A stretch of 64,000 nt of DNA from Callaeas wilsoni (GCA_013398955.1 VWPU01003223.1:620001-684000), one strand, 5' to 3'; shown: positions 40,361 through 53,209, counted from the first letter of the stretch. Numbers and translations are program-made. Notes: generated from the sequence alone by a model not told the origin.

Positions 40361-41240
40361 AATCATAGAACCATAGCATGGTTGGGTTGGAAGGGCCCTT
40401 AAAGATAATCTTGTTCCAACCCTCCTGCCCTGGACAGGAACACCTTCTACTACACTGGCTTGCTCAGAGCCCCATCCAACCTGGCTTTGAACAACTCCAA
40501 GGATGGGGTATCCACATCTTCCCTGGGCAACCTCCAGTGCCTTACTACTCTCACAATAAAGATTTCTTTTCCCAATACCTAATTTAACCTACTCTCAGTT
40601 GAAAGCCATTACCCCTTGTCCTGTCACTACATGCCCTTGTAAATAAGACTCCCTTCCCATCTTTCTTGTAGATGCCCTTCAGGTACTGGAGCCTATAACT
40701 GGGTCACCCCTAAGCCTTCTCTTCTCTAGGCTGAACAATCCCAATGCTCTCAGCTGGAGACTCCAGAGCTGGATGCATCATTCCAGGTGGGGTCTCACCA
40801 GAGCGGAGCAGAAGGGCAGAATCCCCTCCCTTTGCTCTGCTGGCCACTCTCTGATGCAGCCCAGGACACGTTTGGCTTTCTGGGCTGTGAGTGCATGTTG
40901 CCAGCTCGTGCCCAGCCTCTCATGCACCAGCACCCCCAAGCCCTTCTCTGCAGGGCTGCTCTCAACCTGTTCATCCCCAGTCTGTGTTGATGCCAGGGGT
41001 TCCCCCAACCCAGGTGCAGCACCTTGCACTCGCTCTTGTTAAACCACATGAAATTCCCACAGGCCCACTCCTCGAGCCTGTCCAGATCCCTCTGGATGGT
41101 GTCCATCCTTCAAGAGTGTCAACTGCACCACTCAGCTTGGTGTCATCTGCAAACTTGCTGGGGGTGCACTTGATCCCTTTGTGTATGTCATCTATTCCTT
41201 CCAAACGCTTGCCCAGGCAAGAACCTGTGCACACTGCCTT
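40361..41240 (-). mobile_element. CR1 retrotransposon, longest copy in window
   Basis: The left edge, AATCATAGAACCATAGCATGG, is the reverse complement of a CR1 3' terminus with its short terminal repeats. The usual 3' untranslated landmarks follow (GGTTGGAAGGGCCCTTAAAG, CCCATCCAACCTGGC). Rightwards the element covers the C-terminal domain and part of the reverse transcriptase domain of ORF2, stopping shortly upstream of the catalytic FADD motif near 41240. About 880 bases remain of a multi-kilobase parent. Its 3' end type differs from the copies at 14049 and 20007, so at least three CR1 subfamilies have inserted here, all in the same orientation. Confidence 0.93.
40778..41234 (-). pseudogene. 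Broken CR1 reverse transcriptase fragment
   Basis: Three overlapping minus-strand frames together cover the end of the reverse transcriptase domain and the domain after it. The first (from 41234) contains [18 protein letters not shown], whose FADD at 41142-41153 is the metal-binding catalytic motif of the palm. The match then moves to a second frame near 41105 ([18 protein letters not shown]). It moves to a third near 40955, with KGLGVLV and [10 protein letters not shown] at its end. Two frameshifts and the 5' truncation make it a dead copy. It is not a host gene. Confidence 0.9.
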
Positions 41241-41740
41241 GGTAAGGAGACACTGATGCCCTCTTCCTCACTGTCTGTGCCAGTGAACCACTTCAGGTTT
41301 TAAGAAAAGCTGCTGAATTTGTGGATTTGACTTCTCAGTTATTTCATAAGAAGATGGAGGTCAACAAGAAGTTAAACAACATAATTTTTTTTAAAAAGGC
41401 CATGCTGACCTCCTCTACTGCTCCAGCTAAACACAGGATGTCTGTTAGATTAGCCAAGGGGCATGCTGCTTGTTAAGTACCCAGTGTTTTAACACAACAT
41501 GCTTTCATTCTGTTATAAACACTTAATAGCAAGCGCACATCACAAGACACAGTGGAAGAGCTCCCCTACCGGGCTGATTGCTCACCATTCAAAAGCTTAC
41601 AAGCCACTTGAATTAACTGCTAAATAAATCTCTATACCTACCCCTTTTCTCCTCCCACAGCACTGTAACCCCCAGTAGCTGGCAGTAATCCAAGCCAGAG
41701 CCTGAATTACTGCAGAGCCCAAGAACCTCTTCAGTTCATA

Positions 41741-41775
41741 CCCATTCCCTCTCTCCCCTCCCTTCCCTCACCCCA
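41741..41775. repeat. CT-rich low-complexity tract
   Basis: A pyrimidine run made of CCCT and CTCTCC units with one or two A interruptions. Confidence 0.7.
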
Positions 41776-44700
41776 ACTTACAGCTGGTCTTTTTGACTGA
41801 GAATATGAAATGTTGTTAGCAAATGGATAACTTTCTGCATCTCCAGGAAAGAAAGGGAAAGAGGGGGCGTATCTAGAACTGGAAAGCAATAAGCACAAAT
41901 TGTATTTGGAAAACCACAGTTGGTGAAAAACACTCGCCCTCTTTGTACTTCAACTACCAGGTGTTGTCTGAATCTCAGTTAAAACACAAAGGGATCACCA
42001 TAGCGTGATGCAAGAAGATGGAGCGCCCATTTGCAAAGTAAATGCCATTTAACAGATCAAAATCCTACTGCAGATTGAAGCTATGTAACATCTCTTCCTT
42101 GCACTGCATCAGGGTCTTTGGAGTCCCACTGATTTTTGTACAGTTAGTCACAGTGCACAAAATAAAGTAGGTACTTCAGTACTTCCAGGACTGAAGGCTA
42201 AAATTTTGAAATTATTTTGTCATTACCTGAGGTTTACTCAGCTCTTTCTATAGCCTTCCTTCTGCATTTACACTAGTCTTTGATACCTTTACCTAAAGCA
42301 TGCCCAGTAGAAAGGGAGGCCAAGCCACAGTCAAAAATGTAGAGGAACCCAGAGGAAAGAAAATCTTCCAGGTGTGTCACTGAGTTCCAGATGCTTTGCT
42401 GGGAAACTGCAGTGTGTAAAAAAAGACAAGAAAAGCATCAAGGAATATCTCTGGTCTTAGCTTCTACTGTCCCAAGACAGGTGTTACCAGCAATACTTTA
42501 AAGAATAACATGGCAGGCAAACAGACAAAATATGGGAATTCAAGACTAAAAGGTAACACTTTCTAAGCAGGTCACATGAATGGACTCCTCAACAAGCATG
42601 TTCTTGGGGTACAGTTTGTTATTAAAATATCACATACTCCCCATTTATTTGAAATCCTTCTCACACTCTACTTGCTCAACATCCAAGATTTAAAAACTTC
42701 AGTGATCATTTCTTTGCTAACTGTTTCATATTCAGCCACTAAAAAGGAGTTAAAACATAGCATTAGAAGTACCATGTAAAAAATATTACACCAGAAACAC
42801 AGCCCAGCTAGAACTTCTACTCTAATCAGCTAACTGTATCTTGTTGAGGAAGATGCAAAACACTTCAAATTCAGTCTGATGTGAATTATATCAGAAGTCA
42901 CTTTCCCCTTCCTCCAGTCACCAGCCTGTCCTAAAAAATGGGGACCCACGTCACATAGCTGATTTGAGAGCATTTGCATCCTGCCTACTGCAGATATAGT
43001 TACAATTTCTTTTATAGGAAATTTAATATAAAAATAAATAAAGGAGGAATATCTTCAGAGATTGTTTCAGTATTGAATCTTTACATATTCTGTAAGTTAT
43101 CTGCTGCAAGCTCGTTGTAAGCTTGCTCTCAGTTTTGTTGCCTTTGTGGTTCAATGGTTATGAAAAGATTGGCCCAAGAGGCAGCTTTTGATGCTCGGAT
43201 ACATTGAAAAAAGCACTGGGGACCCCGGTCAAGGCAAGTACTAGGAATGCAAATACAAATCAACAACTGGATACAGTTCCACTCTGTTCTTTCAGTTTTT
43301 CCCACAAAACCACAAACGCTGTGAGATACCCTGTTTCTGGAAGCCCCCTCACCAAACCATCTGCAGACAATTAATACATCGTTGCAATTTTATCTGTTTC
43401 CAAATCACAATAGAAGCAAGTTCGGTATGTCCCAATACAAGCACAGGCAAGGTTTAACTCCCCTACGACACATGAAATCCCCTCTCTCCACCTGTATTTC
43501 CCAGCAACTGAGGACATTCAAATTCAAGACACTGGTTAGCTTCCACTTTTTGCAGTCAGCAGTAATTAAGAGATTAATATGATACAGTTAATAAAGCTGT
43601 AAACAGAAACTCAGTTCTAGCCTGTGAATGCTGATTTAGAACATGAAGAATAATTCTAGTAGCACAAAAATAATTGTTTTATCAAAAGCCAGGCCACATT
43701 TTGCCTCTACCTATAGCATGGGCCAAATCCTCCTAAAGTCCTCAACTGATTTGGATTTAGCCACATATTACAAGCATGCTGGGAAGCAGCCAGAAGAGAT
43801 CATCAGCAGATGGCAGAATTGACTACAATCTATTTTGTAGTTAGACCACACGGCTGTGTCTGCACTGAGTGGGGAAATAAGACTTTCAAAAGGGGAGGAG
43901 AAAAAATAAATTGGATTCAGGAGGCTCTGTAGATTGTTGCTCTCCCCCTCTCCCTCACTCCCAAAAGGAACAAATTAGAAAGATAAAACACATGTGCTAC
44001 AGAGAAACATCCTGAATGGAAAGCGAAGATGTAGCTCACTAGTATCCTCTAATGAGTGTGTTCCTGATTTCCACACAATTGCTGTAGACATATTCCTGGT
44101 CAGTCAGATGATTCAGGTGTCATGGGGGATTACACAGCAAGATACCCACCCAGCACATACAAGTCAGAATTAACAGACTCCAACACTTAGCATGCAGCAA
44201 AGCTGCAGTGCCAACTTTGGTTCAAGTTTCAGAAAGATCCTACAACAATCTTTGAGGTGGCTGTCAGAAAACAGGGACTTATAAATGTCATCTCCCCAAA
44301 GATAATCCTTGTTCCTATTCTAGAACCTAGAGATACAAACCATCATCATCAGTTGTATCACGGTTTATAGAAATGTTTAAGCCAGAGGCAGGTGTGCTAC
44401 ATACTTGTTCAAGTGCTCAGCTAAAGATCACACCTTCCTTGGGCTGCTTGCAATTCCTGTGAAACAAGACAGGTAGTATTTCATTCCACCATTTTTTCCG
44501 TCTTTTCACAGATGGAGGAAATGAGCCACAGTGATGCTGAGCCTTTCTCAGCTTAACAGCCTGTCAGAGAAGGTTTTACTACTAAATCTCAGTGGCATAG
44601 CTCATCACAAAGCCATGCCCAAAACAAATTCAAAGAATCTAGAGGACAGAGACGATGTCCACAGATGGAATGAAAACCCACAAGTAGTTCCAGCATGCCA

Positions 44701-46001
44701 AGAGCTACAGTACATGTAACATTGAGTAATTCTCCTCTCTCAAGAAAGAGAATGGGAATATTGGAGGCATCTGGGAGTGGGGAGGAGATATTGTTAGCAA
44801 TGTTACCACTGGCTTTCCTTAAAACCTCTCCTAAAAGCTTTAGACACGATTGTCTGAGTTGATGTTTTTCGGATGAGGTAACAAAATCTTGCTAAGCTAG
44901 GGATCATAAACAGCCTACAACCAGCCAGTGAATTTATACCATTATTTGCAGTTTTAAGCTTAATCAGCACCATGTGTCCCCACAAGATGACTGAATAGCA
45001 CTGCACAAGGTTAGACCATCTGGAGCTGGGATTTTACTTTCTTTTGATTCTTAAGTGTTACCCCTAATTCTGGTGTGCCCACTGTCTCCCTTAGCTTTAG
45101 GCCCTTCTGCCAGACCAAGATCCTATGTATAGATATAAATGCTGGCACGGAGAACATTTTTGCCTCCCACCTCCACAATAACTCACAAACACATAATTTC
45201 TCAAACACTTCCATGCCTTATAGAATTCCTTTCTTTACCTTCTTCAGTTTACTCCTTTCCCCCCCATCTCTTCTGACAATTTAGGGAAACAAATGTCAGA
45301 CCAAGAAACCTCATGTCATGTCTTCCAGTGACAGTCCATGTTGACCAGATGACCCTTACTCAGATTACATAAGCAGAATTCAGCATGACCACATGTATTT
45401 TCATTTCCCAAAAGAAGATCCAGTGTCTAAGAACCCCAAGTTTTTCCCTACTCAATATAAGAGCTCCAATAAAGACAAGCGTGCACATGCTGCTCATGCG
45501 TCTTGCTCACTCCTGCGAGCATGCGCTGTCAGTCATCACCACAACTTCTAGAGTGAGCGAGTTTAAAAACAATAAATTGCATATTCTGGAGCAGGACTTG
45601 ATACTTTAAAATATCTTCCTTAGTCTAGAACTAAAGACAATTACACTAAATATAAAGCACCCAATAACAAAGAGCTGTGATAAATCAATTTTCCTTGCCT
45701 GCAGTACAATCTGGATTTAGCTACTTAGTACATCTTAATAAACAAGATACTCATTCAAAGCATAATAAATGAAATTCTTTGCCTTGAGGGACAGTTTTAC
45801 TTAATAGTTTGGTGTTACAATGACAGAACATGTGATCTGTCAGTATGAAGATCTTTTGTTCTCGGGAACGTTTTGAAAATGGGTGGTCTGTCTGCTTCAC
45901 GCTAGATCATGCTTAAGACACATAGCACCCTTCACACTCACAGCAATATGCTTAACATAGGAAAAGCATTTTGCTTTGATAAGGAAATCAAACAGAAATC
46001 C

Positions 46002-46030
46002 CAAAACAAAACAAACAACAAACAAAAAAG
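46002..46030. repeat. AAAC-rich simple tract
   Basis: Interrupted AAAAC and AAACA units. It is the first of two such tracts 115 bases apart. Confidence 0.7.
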
Positions 46031-46145
46031 TGCTTCTGTGGAAAGTGATTCCCTAGCTTCCAAAGTCTGTGATGTACTTTATACCAAGTCACAGAAAACC
46101 CACACACAGAAAAAGCTATTTGGGAACATGATTTAAACAGATGGG

Positions 46146-46185
46146 AAAAAACCAACAACAACAACAAAAACAAAACAAAAAAAAA
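46146..46185. repeat. (AAC)n microsatellite with A-rich tail
   Basis: Four AAC units grade into AAAAC and then a run of nine A residues. It is the second A/C simple tract here and perhaps shares an origin with the one at 46002. Confidence 0.75.
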
Positions 46186-48470
46186 TCACCACAGAAACCC
46201 AAACCAATAAGCAGCTGAAAGACAGTTGGTACTTTTTCTCAGCATTAGAAAGTTTGATAAAATAACGAACTTCAGAGCAACATTATGGCTGAAGTTTCCA
46301 TCCCTATTTGCCATACGCTTAGCAAACACAGACATGGGAACAACCGAGGAGGCTCAGTTTGTCTGTGCTCAAGTAGTCATGTGTCTACAAGTATCTGCGA
46401 CACAGATATCATAGAATGGACAATCAGCACGAAGCCAATCCTGCTGGCAAATGCAGAACAATTGAAAAATGAAAATTACTGCATCTTCAGTTATTTGTTC
46501 CCACACGTGTATTTTCTATGGATGTATTTCATTTTTAAGCAATATGAAATGTTACGAGGGTTGATTTAAAATAATTCCATGAACCTTGAATAAATTCCTC
46601 TCCATGGACACCATCATTAGAGATATCGGCATCTGATCCCGTACACAGCTCACTTGATTCCCTATCAAGGCCAGTTGCAATGCTGATGTTTATTATGATT
46701 ATTTAATCCTTATCCCCAAAATACACACATGTTGACAGACAGTGGAAGAAGAAATTATTTTTTTCCCTCTTTCTGACAGACCATACACCAATCTGCCACC
46801 TCTCAGGTTATCAGCCAAGCACAGAAATAGCTGTATCTGATCACAGTAATGGTCCATCTATCTCTTCTATACCAATTCATTTAGGGGTTCATTTGTCTCT
46901 GATGCATGAGAGTTTCTCTCCTTCTAGATATTTAATCTGATTTTGAGTAACATAAACCCTTCTGGGCTGAAGTTTCCTTCAGACTCTAGTCACCCTAGTT
47001 TGTCAATTATATCAAAATTAGTGATCTCATTTGTAACCCCCTTTGAAACAAATGCTTCTAGTTGCCAGAGTAAGCATAACAGGCATTTTAGATTGAAGTG
47101 ATTCTGCAACAATGAGTATGAATAGGGAGGAGGGGAAGTAGTGAGAGAGTTTGTGATCCCATAGGAAGCAACTCAGAAGGGAAAAACGAAAAGCTGCTCT
47201 TTTACTGGACAGTAACGCTAAAAGATCCAACAGCAAAATGTTCTTCTGGGGATGAAAGTCAAGATCTATAACAGCAGCTCAATAAGGCTTCATCAAGAGG
47301 TCTTTCAGGATCGTAAAAATCAAGAAAGGAGAGGTACTAAGATACATTGATATGGGTGAGTGTAAAGAGACATGTACAAGCAGGAGAGATGCGAAAGTCA
47401 GAAAGGCTAAGGCACGGGCACACTATGAGTCACAAATATCAAGGGAAATAAAAAGTTACAACAAGGAAGTTAGATTAATACCTAGAAGTGGAAGGATGCA
47501 GGATAGACAAATCCATTACTGCAGGAAAGTCTTCTACTAACCAACAGAGAATGTGAAGAAATACCTGATGGCACAGCTCAGACAATTACTTTTACCTTGG
47601 ACTTCACATTATTTTTAATAAGAATTAAGAATTAGGATTTTAAAACAGGGAAAAAAATAGAAAAAAAAAATAATAGAAGTAGGTACAGACTATATATTTA
47701 GGCTGGCGTGGTTTAATGAGATGTACCAAAAACACTTAAAGAATAAACTAGTTTTACGAATTCATACAAAATAGATAGAATCACAAAAGACTGAATTTTG
47801 TGATTCTGAATGTGCAAACTGAATTACAAGCAGTAGAAAGGGAGACATTAAAAAGTATGGTCAGTATCGCTTTGATACCCATAGCAATGCTGAAGTGAAA
47901 GAAGAAAATTTAACTTAGAATCATGTAGGGAATAACAACAGTCAACAGAAAGCAAATACTGTTAAATCAATATATGACTTAAATTATGGCAGAAAAGGAT
48001 TAGATGTGCAACCTAACTGCCTAAAATAATTGAGTTATGCCACATATTTCATTTCTGGACTATGGAAGTACGTTTATATCAAATTACAGCTAAAGAAGCA
48101 CACAGCTGGATGAAAAAAAGCAAAACACATTTTTAATCAACAGTTCTTGGTAATTCATTATCAATCTAGGAAAGCATGAAGCATGGCACGATAAGGTTTT
48201 ACTCACAGTCCAGTACTACATGATAGTATGAAAGAAAGACTGTCCTCACTTGCAGATTTAGTGGAGTTTATCAGTCCAGGAAAAGCACTACAGGCACCTT
48301 AAAGGCCAGGGCTAACATGCAGCACTATGCCTCTGTTTCCAAATAAAGACATTTCATTATTTCACCAACTAAAAGTGATTGATCCAGTAAACGGAGAAAG
48401 AAAGCCCTCAGATTCAAAAAGATTTACAAGTGTTTGAGTAGTAGTCTTGCAGCACTTCAAGAAGAAAGAG

Positions 48471-48490
48471 TCTAACACTTTCTAACACTC
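48471..48490. repeat. Tandem duplication of a 10-base unit
   Basis: TCTAACACTT is followed immediately by TCTAACACTC, a small local duplication with one mismatch. Confidence 0.8.
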
Positions 48491-49089
48491 TGCTGTTCTG
48501 ATGTTGTTCTTCAAGCTGCTGTCTGAGAAGTACATTTGATAGGCTCAGGTTTGGAAATCATTCTGCCCAGCAATGGCAACAACAACCTGATTTAAGTTCT
48601 CAGTCACAGTTTATTATAAAAGCTTAAGCATATAGTTTCAGAAAGTTAGTAATATCTAATCCTTGTATTGACAACTAGATTGACAGCCTAGGCCCAAACA
48701 CATGTTGAGAGAGCTGCTATCAGGCAGAACAGAAATACTCACACATAAATAGTTCCATCACATTTTGAAACCATGAGGGTTTCAAGTCTCCAGAGACACG
48801 TAGACATTAAGTGCCATGATGTGGTTTAAACTGGCATCAAAACAGCTCTGAAGGGCACATAAAAGTATGCCTGCAAAACCACATTTCATGTGCTCATTTT
48901 CACATGAACAATAGTGACCTGAGGCAAAGAGGATTACTGCTCACAGATTAATGACCACTTGGATTTAACATCACAAAGTTTCATTCCAAGCATCATCTAT
49001 GTCTAGATAACAGCTAGCATACCAGAAATGTCTCACTTCTTAGCCATTAGCAGCAACTGTGAGCACCCCTGTACCTCACGTCACTAGCT

Positions 49090-49132
49090 AGAGGAGATGA
49101 GGTAGAATTTTTTATTCTACCTCTTTTCTTTT
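49090..49132 (+). other. Strong hairpin followed by T-rich run
   Basis: GAGGTAGAAT at 49099-49108 and ATTCTACCTC at 49114-49123 are perfect reverse complements around a five-T loop. In a plus-strand transcript, G-U pairs extend the stem outward to about 18 pairs with one T-T mismatch. The right arm continues into T-rich sequence. The stem is shorter than a typical microRNA precursor, and no flanking gene signals a function. Chance is possible, but a perfect 10-base stem with a 5-base loop is infrequent. Confidence 0.6.
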
Positions 49133-50684
49133 TAATGGGTTTTGGAAACAAGGTGGTTGCTGTGACACCCAGAGCTCAGGACTGCAAGCTGGCAAGCCAG
49201 CTGCTACCAGACAAAAAATCCCAGAACAAAATGTCAGCTTCTAGAAAACTTTTGTAAGGATTTCTCTCCTATTGCTCTGTCCACAGCAGTTACTGCTCCT
49301 GAATGAAACAGCAGGGACAAAACCATCAAGCTTCTTTCAGATAAAACAGTAATTAAGCATAAGAGTTTTGCCTCCCTAAGCAAGATTTGCACATCTGTCT
49401 TCCCTCAAGTATCTGCTTAAACTGTTATCTCCCCTCCCTCAGTTGTGGAGAGTGAACCATCTGAAGGTCAGGTTCTCCTTCACTCATGTAAACAAATCCC
49501 TTTTTCAAGGTCCCATGTCTCCCTTGGGGCAGCAAATCAGAGGAACAGGCAGGAAAATGTGCTCTGCATGTAACCTCATAGCTATAAGAAAAACAGGTAA
49601 CGCTGCATCAATAAGAAAACTATCAACTCCAACTCTACTGATTTAGACTCTTGAAGACTTGTGATTCAAGATTTTAGAAAAGGGACACATCACCTCATGA
49701 TAGTAATCCCAAACCTTCACAGAACCTGCAGATGGAGAAAAACCACACACAAAACCTCAACAGCTTATAAAATAAGGGAAAAAAATTTACTGCACGGTAA
49801 AAAAAGTGTGACATGAACTTTTGGAAATTTAACTCTTTTATACTGCTCAGATAGAGTACCTACAGGCCATGGATGACTTAGTAGATGTCTCATCACTCAT
49901 CCTACATCTTCCTCAGTTCTTGGGACCGGTCTGGTTTTGGAATGGCAGATGTTGATGTGGCCTCTATCCAGGGCTGTTTTCTTGTTTCCAGATGCTGTAT
50001 CTCCTACCCAGTGCCAACCTCTTTAAACTTTTTATTTTTTAATGTTGCAATAGATATGGGCTTTATAATCAGCACCCTAATACCAGAAAACAAGCCATAA
50101 ATTTTTCTCCCAAACGAAATTGTACAGCAGGGTTATCTGGGAAAAAAATCTTACTAGTCACAAGTGCATGTGTGAGACAGTACAAAGACTGTCCCTTGAA
50201 GGAGAATGTATCCCCCTGAATCCCAGTTCCCTTATTCACCTTCCCACTTCATTACAAATTCATACCATCACTGGGACTGGCTTACTTTACAAAGTTGAAC
50301 CTCCGAGGGACTGTTTTAAACACTATGCACAGAGGCACAAGAAAAGTAACCGACAGAACGAGTAGTACATACCTGCCCAAACGGAACTTAATCCTTCCGT
50401 ATTTATGATTCACCTCACATTCACATCCAACCACAAGCATAGCTGAAATTATCTTGCAAATAAGATGTTTCTACCTTTAGTAGTGAAATACTTTTCAAGT
50501 TTGGCAAGAAGACATTACATATTATGACAAAATGTTATTCTTGGAAACAGAAAAATTAACTTTTGTGTAAGAAGGCACAGACTCATGTTTTATACATCAC
50601 TTATACGTAAAAACAGTTAACTTCTATGTGACAAGCCATTCTGGCCCCACAGACCTCCTGAGGATACTCATAATTAAGATTTTT

Positions 50685-50714
50685 GGGGGGGAAAAAGTGG
50701 GGGGGGGGAGGGGG
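50685..50714 (+). repeat. G-run tract with quadruplex potential
   Basis: Runs of seven G (50685-50691), ten G (50699-50708) and five G (50710-50714) are separated by short A/T spacers. The long run can be split, so four G-tracts of three or more are available, which meets the common G-quadruplex rule. It lies in otherwise AT-rich DNA with no gene close by. Confidence 0.75.
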
Positions 50715-52244
50715 ATGAGAGCAGGGCATTTAAGGCAAGCATACATATCGCTGTTTAGGAGTCAAAATTAAATTGAAAGGCTTCAACCCACTTCACACTA
50801 AGGTAAGTGCATCACAGAGGCGCCTTGTGCACAAGACTACTGTATTCCCCTGCAAGTACAACTGCATGCTTACTATGTATAGCCTTTAATGGCTATTAAT
50901 AAAAACAATCCAAGGCTTGCTTGATGGACAGATATTTAATGCTGTGAATGTTAGCATCTGGCTAACAATCTGGCTCTTCTCAAAAATTCATAAAGATAGA
51001 CCTTTCAAAAAGAAAACTGAATAAGAATAATACAGCGAACTTGGAGGGGGGAAGAAGTACTATGGTTTTTATTTTGTTGAAGGGTCTCTGAATTTTCTGG
51101 GGTTGGCTTTGTTTTTTTAATAAAGGATTAATCGCCCTGTTCTCTTGCCCATGTACACCTAAGGTGTCATTTTCCAGACATCACAGCAGGTTCTAGCCCA
51201 CCCATAGCTTCAGGGATTAATTAGATATTCTCTGTGTCTGAAAGAGACCATAATTTCTTACCCAGTGATTACTATTTGCAGGCCTGTTTGATTACAGGCC
51301 TCTTTAATAGCATTGTTTCTTCAAAACTGACTGAACCAGCTGAAATATTTCCAGTGTTGCTACCTGCAAATTTGAAAGAAATTCTTCATTTTTATGGTTA
51401 CTACAGCCTTCTGAAAAAGATGAAGGAAACTATGATTAAATGAATAAGTTCAGTGTTTGATTAACTAATCCCTCTAATCAGACTGGCAAGCTTTGTGTGC
51501 TTCACTCCATTCTTTCCACCAGTTCAGAGCAACATTTTTTCTCATTTAAGATCTACTTGATCTTGAGATCCTGTTTAAAGGCGAAGGTAAGGGACAAGAG
51601 CTGTTAAACTGACTGTTGGGAGACCTCCCTAATGAGAAAATCATCAACAAATTTATTCATACGTTCACAAGCAAAAAAAAGTCACAACCAGTCTCTTATC
51701 ATCAGCTTCAGAGATGCAACAACTACGCTGAACACTTTTATTCTGGCCAGTGCATTTCTGAATCCCATATTTCTGCTCCTCCTGAGCGAGTCAGCACAAA
51801 GGCAAAGCTAGCAGCAGCAAATGAAGAGTGAAAACAAAGAGGGGAGAGAGTTGTACCTTCCATTCTTAATTGCACCAGGTAGCATCTGTGAAACATTTCT
51901 GTAATTCAGCAGATAAGCAAGAAATTCAACTGTCTACTAGATTGTGCTGGTCACAAGAGCTGCGCAGTGACACATTTGTGTAGCATTGAAGGATGTGAGA
52001 AAAACTGTCTTCAGTTCTTTTTCCTCAGCCTATACTACCCTTCATGTGAACTCCACAGCAACTAAAGTATCAGTTCCTGCAGAGATCAGGGAATGAGAAG
52101 ATTAATTTCAGAGCATTTCCTCTGAAAAAGTATCTTTGAATATAATCACTTATTTGATTAAGCAAAGAGTTGGATTATTTCATATACTACTCCTTATGGT
52201 AATATTTAGACATGTATGTTTTGTACAAATATACACAATTTTAG

Positions 52245-52370
52245 TTACCAAGAGACGAAATTCTGAAGAAGGCTCAGCAATCAAGATAGATCCTTGTCAG
52301 AAGTTCCCTGCATGCTCTTTCACTTTAGAGGGTAATATCAAGTCTGTGGATGGAGTTCCACTAGCCCAAG
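52245..52370 (+). other. Weak candidate exon, no homology recognised
   Basis: Bases ending in ACACAATTTTAG form an acceptor-like border. The segment then stays open for 126 bases, a multiple of three, to a donor-like AAG then GTAGGT. The frame reads TKRRNSEEGSAIKIDPCQKF and continues to DGVPLAQ, with one base left over, so both borders are phase 1. The upstream pyrimidine tract is weak. I do not recognise the product. It could be chance, and a noncoding RNA exon would not need the open frame. Confidence 0.13.
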
Positions 52371-52983
52371 GTAGGTATTTGTTAGCATTAGAATTCACAA
52401 TAGGAAAATTAATTGTTTAATTGAAATATCTCTTCCTCCTCTGCTGCAGTGAGACAAAACATTCTACAACACTTAACACCACCTGCAGGAAACTGGCATT
52501 AATACATTCCCAGGTATGGCAGCAACTGATGGAAGGGAGACCAAATCAAACTAGTAATCACTCAATCATATGCATTTCTATTAAACCTGTCACAACTGGG
52601 GAGAAAGTCCATCCAAAACCCTATGTTTACCTCAGCATTTCCTCTATCCTGAAACATAGACAGTTGATGAACAAAGCAAGAAAGAGTGGAATTGTTCATT
52701 TTCCCCTCATTTTCCTGCAATAGACTCTATTTCCTCAAATCTATAATATTTGAAAATATTTATGGGAAGAAATTATGAGCGAAAAAGCCTCCTCTATGGA
52801 TCTGTTGGAGAACTGCTTTTCCTAATGTTTTGATCCCAGATTACTACTAGAGCTTCAACCTAAAATAAACTTGCTAAAGCAATGCTACGAAAGAAGGGAA
52901 GCATTATATAAAACCTAGCACAATAACTCCTGTTCCTCAGATTGGCGTCAGCATCACTGGAACATGAGGGTAAAGCACGCATT

Positions 52984-53095
52984 AATCACAGAATAGGATC
53001 ACAGCATCCCTCAGACTGAAAGGGACCTCAGGAAGCCTCAGATCCCATTTCCTTCCCAGAACAGGGCCAGCTGATAGGAATACACTCAGGTGAGC
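52984..53095 (-). mobile_element. CR1 3' tip fragment
   Basis: ATCACAGAATAGGATCACAG is the reverse complement of a CR1 3' terminus with two imperfect copies of the terminal unit. AAAGGGACCTCAGGAAGC and ACAGGGCCAGCT follow in the order found in CR1 3' untranslated regions. Only about 110 bases remain and divergence is high, so this is a small, older insertion. Confidence 0.72.
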
Positions 53096-53172
53096 TGATT
53101 TCAGTATCAATGAGGAACTCTCACACTAATTGGGACCCAGCTCACTAAGGATAATGCATCCATAACTTCACT

Positions 53173-53209
53173 GGAAGGAAGACGGAAGGGAAGAAAGAGT
53201 GGGGGGAGT
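53173..53209. repeat. GA-rich tract
   Basis: Purine run of GGAAGG and GGGAAG units ending in six G residues. Confidence 0.65.

Larger units (their letters stand above)
41241..52983. other. Non-coding DNA, no gene recognised
   Basis: About 11.7 kb of mostly AT-rich unique sequence. Open frames stay below 100 codons and show no family features. It contains pyrimidine-rich, AAC-rich and G-run tracts, a small tandem duplication and a strong hairpin, each listed separately. Around 51110-51240 there is a run of ATTA/TAATTA sites in otherwise balanced sequence that could be a conserved regulatory element, but nothing in a single sequence proves it. Confidence 0.55.

Noticed and set aside
45475..45540. 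CpG-containing GCATGCGC-like strings, as in NRF1 sites
   Set aside because: It is a single patch of about 60 bases without a CpG island or a transcript start signal, too little to call a promoter.
51509..51585. Plus-strand segment with strong acceptor (CATTCTTTCCACCAG) and GTAAGG donor
   Set aside because: It is very short, and its phase is incompatible with the next candidate at 52245. It is likely a chance splice pair.
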